Assembly: GCF_031844845.1 (NCBI RefSeq) | Contig: NZ_JAVRMB020000305.1 | Location: forward strand, 7,276-71,275 | DNA length: 64,000 nt | Direction: 5' to 3' | From: Endozoicomonas sp031844845 | GTDB lineage: Bacteria; Pseudomonadota; Gammaproteobacteria; Pseudomonadales; Endozoicomonadaceae | Shown: piece by piece, positions 60,661 through 64,000 of the stretch | Layout of the letters: every line of letters starts with the position of its first letter | Numbering within the stretch: position 1 is the first letter of the stretch | Position numbers and translations under genes: made by a program | Notes under the pieces: generated by a model | Databases searched by the model: none | The model's input: the letters and a program-made list of their open reading frames with translations, nothing else | What the model was told of the DNA's origin: nothing

Positions 60661-62202
60661 TTAATCTAACTTATATGGCAAGTCAATTCCGGCCTGACAA
60701 AGTTTATCACGTTCTTCCTTACTTCCACTAAAAGCCATGAACACTAAGGAGCTTTGAATAACATCATGAAGCAACACTTCTTCAACGTTACTTGATGGCA
60801 TTTCATATACTGCTTTGCAAAACAATACATCTTTTACTCTATTAACCGAAGTGCATAACTCATGTAACTGCTCATTTTTTTCGAGCGAAACTACATCTTC
60901 TGATTTTTTCTCAGTGCGCTTACTGAGTTGCAAATGAGACTGAGTAAAACTTGCTCCAAAATTTGGAGCAGTTACTGCCTGATGATGCTTATTACTGTAT
61001 GTATATTTACCAGACGTCTCTTTTGACGTTTGAGTTAATACGCCATTTTGCCAACGAAAGAATGAAGTCTCACCCGGCATAACCTTTTTTGGCTTCACTT
61101 CATCTCTTTGCTGAGATAACTGAGGAATGGTTGACCGGGAACTTCCTTGTATTGGCCTCAATCTAGCAAACCTCTTCAACGCATCATTTATTAGTCCAGC
61201 CACCTGTTGATCAGATCCTCCCCATCGCTGCAACATACGGTTACTCCAATAAATAGTCAGTGACTTTTCTTTCACTTTTGGAGGAGGTATTTCTGATAAT
61301 TCATGAAAGATAGTGGCTGAAACCCCAGAAGCTTTGGCCAATCCTATATAAGGTCCATCGGAAATGAGGGGACTTGTAAAACTCTGCTCTATAGTACCTG
61401 ATTGACAAGATAATTGGTTAACATTGAAACCAGTGCCTTTGGCCACAAGCTGTGGCCTTAGTGTTGACTCCCAGCGATTTTTAATCGCATTTTCATCTCT
61501 TCCCTTCAGGTAATTCTTTGCCATTTTGCCCCATTTATTCCCCACTTTCTTATGCAGCTCAATGATCATTTGATCTTCAGATTTTCGCCATTCTATCCTA
61601 CCCTTTAGATGATTAAACCAATGCGCACTGCACTGTTTATTTGTTCGATCAGGAACCCATTTAACAATACGACCCCATTGTTCCTCTCCATATTTATTAA
61701 CCATATCCAGCAACAGAGTATCTTCATCAGGTGACCACGCTACTTTTATTTCTTTTTCAAGAACAAGCGAAGCTTTATTGTCCGGAAGCGTGCGAGAGGT
61801 TTCATAAACAGACTTTCTCTTACGACCCGAAGCAGCATACAAAGTTCCTTGAGAAGCCTGTACGACCTCTTGAAAAGATTCCAACTCATCATCACATTGA
61901 GTCTGCGATTTAAACAGTTCATCGGGAGAAACTATTGGGGTTTCTGACAGATCCTGCCGTATAAACCGTTTTACGTCTTGCTCTTCAACTTTTATTTGAT
62001 GATTACGAATGTGAGAGCAACGGTCAGGTTTCAACTCCGCATTAAGTCTTCGTAGTGCAGAGCACCTTCTTTTGGTTTCACTACGAGTCACTGACTTATT
62101 GTTCAAAAACACTTCAGAATCTGCAGAATCAGAAACGAGGGGCTTCATATAATCCATAATGACCTGATCAACAGACATGGAATTTAAAGCAGATGCCTGC
62201 AT
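60661..62202 (-). CDS. R2R3-Myb-like DNA-binding protein (eukaryotic type)
   Basis: A 513-residue protein. Residues ~152-250 hold two consecutive Myb repeats. The first has tryptophans at 156, 176 and 195; the second at 205, 224 and 244, with the 18-19-residue spacing of Myb domains. The second ends GRDENAIKNRWESTLRPQ, close to the GRTDNAIKNHWNST third helix of animal and plant R3 repeats. Before the domain is a basic GRKRK cluster (~126-130), possible nuclear signal. Residues ~316-350 (IYWSNRMLQRWGG) are helical; the rest is low complexity and unknown. No secretion signal is visible. The gene looks more AT-rich than its neighbours and has AGGG before the start. This domain pair is normal in eukaryotes, rare in bacteria. 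Confidence 0.85.
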   Translation of the reverse strand: MQASALNSMSVDQVIMDYMKPLVSDSADSEVFLNNKSVTRSETKRRCSALRRLNAELKPDRCSHIRNHQIKVEEQDVKRFIRQDLSETPIVSPDELFKSQTQCDDELESFQEVVQASQGTLYAASGRKRKSVYETSRTLPDNKASLVLEKEIKVAWSPDEDTLLLDMVNKYGEEQWGRIVKWVPDRTNKQCSAHWFNHLKGRIEWRKSEDQMIIELHKKVGNKWGKMAKNYLKGRDENAIKNRWESTLRPQLVAKGTGFNVNQLSCQSGTIEQSFTSPLISDGPYIGLAKASGVSATIFHELSEIPPPKVKEKSLTIYWSNRMLQRWGGSDQQVAGLINDALKRFARLRPIQGSSRSTIPQLSQQRDEVKPKKVMPGETSFFRWQNGVLTQTSKETSGKYTYSNKHHQAVTAPNFGASFTQSHLQLSKRTEKKSEDVVSLEKNEQLHELCTSVNRVKDVLFCKAVYEMPSSNVEEVLLHDVIQSSLVFMAFSGSKEERDKLCQAGIDLPYKLD

Positions 62203-62296
62203 TTAGCATTTCCCTACCAATAAAGATACCTATTGTAGGACAACATTAATTCATACTTGTTCCCTGAGAGATAACATTTATCAGCAATTCGACTAA

Positions 62297-62939
62297 TTAA
62301 AGCCCCCCTGACTGCAATAATGAAGAGAGCTTTTGTCTGGACATATCCAGCACATCCCGTTTTGTCAGATCACTAACCACCGGAATCCTGGTGATATCCA
62401 TATGATGCAGATGCAGATATGGATGGCTTTGACGAAACTCTCTTAAATCGCCCCGGGTCACAATCGGGCAGAAAGGCTGACCGAATTTTTTCTCAAACAA
62501 CCGGGCAATCTTGCTGAAACCTGTTTTGGCTGGCACCAGAATCCGCTTCCAGAATCCGCTTTTTACTGCTGTCACGCACCGAGAGATAAAAACCCTCACG
62601 CCCAATACTTTCTCCGGGTACCAGATAAATCCCCGTCTGCCGGGCATCGGAAAGATCCAGCCTCTGGATAGTCCACAGGTGTTGCTCAAAATCCGGCATG
62701 ACTACCAGCTTTTCCCGTTGAGATGTGCCCCAGTACACATCATATTTACCATAGAGACTTTGTGCCCCCGGTGAATAAACACACAGGCCAGCTTTCAAAG
62801 AGTCGAAGAAATCAGCCGCCTTTTTTTGCTGACTGAATTTCGACAAACTCCAGATAACCGCTTTTTGATAATCGACTGAACTCATCATTTTTGTGAACTG
62901 CATCACTTTTATGTTGGCATACGATAATACCAACTGCAT
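62297..62939 (-). pseudogene. Unknown gene disrupted by a 13-bp tandem duplication
   Basis: Two overlapping frames (62493-62939 and 62297-62689) belong to one protein. A perfect 13-base duplication (ccagaatccgctt at 62536-62548 and 62549-62561) shifts the frame. Removing one copy gives a continuous ~209-residue reading: RDSSKKRILVPAKTGFSKIA and on to the end at LLQSGGL. As it stands, translation stops shortly after the duplication. The protein family is not recognised; the protein has a KFGQPFCPIVTRGDLREF block and no signal peptide. Start is uncertain (62939 or internal ATGs). Confidence 0.8.
62536..62561. repeat. 13-bp perfect tandem duplication
   Basis: ccagaatccgctt twice in a row. Because 13 is not a multiple of three, it causes the frameshift described for the surrounding pseudogene. 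Slippage could restore the frame. Confidence 0.95.
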
Positions 62940-63151
62940 CCCGCGGCAATAATCAAAACGGATTACAAATGAAAAAGAAAACAGGCTGGGGCTTGCAACA
63001 GAAGACTGTCACCGGAATCTGATGAACAGGTATTCAGAAGAGGCAATGGGCAAACATCTCTAGCGCTTTACACAACTCCCACAGAGTAAAGCGCCAACTG
63101 TTCAGTAAAACCCGGTTCGAAGGCAGACCTGATTATTCACAAAAACCAGCA

Positions 63152-63580
63152 CTATGGCTGCCATTCATACTTATCAATACTATTAATCGCCACGCCGCCA
63201 TCAATATCACCATTCATAGATACATCGACAGCAAAGTTAATCAGCCGACCCTGAACGCCACCAGCCACCAGCCATGACTGCGCTTGAAAGTCATAACCAC
63301 CGCCCAGCTCAGCCTGCCAGTCAACCTCGCCCCTGATGCCTTTCAGCAAAAACTTATCGAAACCATCCGCGAGATGATAGGAAAGAGAAAGGTCGACCCC
63401 GGTTACATCGCCAATGCCATCAACATCCACACTGCGAACACCGACAATGGCTGAAGGCACCCAGCCGTTTTTTACTGTCCAGCCAAGCCCGGCATAGACG
63501 TGATTATCACTCTGAGCTGCTGCAGCTGTACTGATCAACAATGACATCCCAGCAAGCAAGCCTTTTATTGTTCGGGACAT
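63152..63580 (-). CDS. Small exported protein of unknown function
   Basis: A 142-residue protein with a clear signal peptide (MSRTIKGLLAGMSLLISTAA, cleavage near AAA-QSD). The mature part alternates polar and hydrophobic residues with aromatic ends (HVYAGLGWTVKNGW; VDLSLSYHLADGF; AELGGGYDFQAQSWLVAGG), a pattern typical of small outer-membrane beta-barrels, though it ends in P rather than F. A strong AGGGGA site precedes the start. The family is not recognised. Confidence 0.7.
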   Translation of the reverse strand: MSRTIKGLLAGMSLLISTAAAAQSDNHVYAGLGWTVKNGWVPSAIVGVRSVDVDGIGDVTGVDLSLSYHLADGFDKFLLKGIRGEVDWQAELGGGYDFQAQSWLVAGGVQGRLINFAVDVSMNGDIDGGVAINSIDKYEWQP

Positions 63581-63773
63581 AACGCTTCCCCTTTATTCTC
63601 AGGCAATTGGATTTACTTCCGCTCCCCGATTATAACGCTACCAAACAGGCAAATGTAAACAGGCAAAACGTCCTCCGGCTTCCTGCTGGCAATGACTCAG
63701 GGGATCATCTCTGGTATATACTGAAAACATATATCTTTTTTTACGGAGGTAGCATCAGCCAACATTGTACGCT

Positions 63774-63823
63774 GCGCGTGGTTTTCCTTTTGGTTTCAAA
63801 CGTCTTAAAACCATTTCACGCGC
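63774..63823 (+). promoter_or_regulatory. Inverted repeat before the last gene
   Basis: gcgcgtg-gtttt (63774-63785) pairs with aaaacc-atttc-acgcgc (63807-63823), with a small bulge. It lies 29 bases before the gene at 63852. It may be a leader hairpin or a terminator of an upstream transcript. Confidence 0.4.
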
Positions 63824-63851
63824 CGTCGCAGACGTGGATCAGGAGAACAAA

Positions 63852-64000
63852 ATGGCGGATAACGACACAAAAAGAAATCAGAAGAAAGCCAGCCTGATTA
63901 TTCCATCCCGAAAGCAAGTTGCTGCAATGGCACTTCAGGGTCTGCTGGCCAATCCCCAGTTCAGTGACTGGACTGAGGAAAAACTGGCGAAAAAAGCGGT
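63852..64000 (+). CDS. Unknown protein, N-terminal fragment
   Basis: Begins MADNDTKRNQKKASLIIPSR with AGGAGAAC immediately upstream. The following residues (KQVAAMALQGLLANPQFSDW) look helical. It runs off the right edge after 49 codons. The strong ribosome site supports a real gene; function unknown. Confidence 0.55.
   Translation, partial: MADNDTKRNQKKASLIIPSRKQVAAMALQGLLANPQFSDWTEEKLAKKA

Noticed and set aside
63607..63897. 96-codon plus-strand frame near the right edge
   Set aside because: It overlaps, in another frame, the gene at 63852 that has a strong ribosome site, and its peptide looks random.

Overview
The window looks like chromosomal DNA of a marine, host-associated gammaproteobacterium close to Endozoicomonas (Oceanospirillales). 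This is inferred from several signs: FabV and FabY used for fatty-acid synthesis, a Pseudomonas-like gene order around mfd/lexA/topA/fadBA and gpsA/fabAB, many small palindromic intergenic repeats, and a protein with a eukaryotic-type two-repeat Myb domain. No tRNA, rRNA, CRISPR array, integrase or transposase was seen.

Layout. 0-5 kb: end of a nucleoside transporter gene, then a minus-strand operon for branched-chain acyl-CoA (valine-type) breakdown: thiolase, acyl-CoA dehydrogenase, enoyl-CoA hydratase, MmsB. 5.2-6.8 kb: two half-size permeases and a MarR repressor, with a clear promoter and palindromic operator. 7-14.3 kb: an unknown coiled-coil protein, fabV, fabY, a divergent GlxA/AraC regulator, a DUF2147 exported protein coupled to a methyltransferase-like protein, and an orphan protein. 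14.5-17.6 kb: feoABC with a Fur box inside its promoter. 17.7-43 kb: a long stretch matching the Pseudomonas order gap-mfd-csiV-...-nagZ-psrA-lexA-sulA-...-topA-fadA-fadB-usp-uup. It is interrupted by a partner-switching module (receiver-PP2C phosphatase, STAS, anti-sigma kinase) and two MscS-type channel genes, one of them frameshifted. PsrA, LexA and Fur sites are readable in the promoters. 43-49.3 kb: an MFS transporter, a repeat cluster, sixA-DUF4389-gpsA, and fabA-fabB. 49.4-57.6 kb: part of a type VI secretion locus (TssM, L, K, J, an FHA protein, PAAR, and an accessory protein), lacking sheath, tube, ClpV and VgrG genes. 58-60.5 kb: an alpha/beta hydrolase divergent from an SDR and an SRPBCC protein. 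60.6-64 kb: an accessory region with the Myb-domain protein, a gene broken by a 13-bp tandem duplication, a small exported protein, and the start of another gene.

Common threads are fatty-acid synthesis (fabV, fabY, fabA, fabB, gpsA), fatty-acid and branched-chain breakdown (psrA, fadBA, thiolase operon), SOS control (lexA, sulA) and envelope functions. Intergenic DNA carries at least three families of palindromic repeats, some nested inside one another. The most unusual item is the R2R3-Myb-like protein at 60.66-62.20 kb, a candidate host-acquired DNA-binding protein or nuclear-targeted effector.
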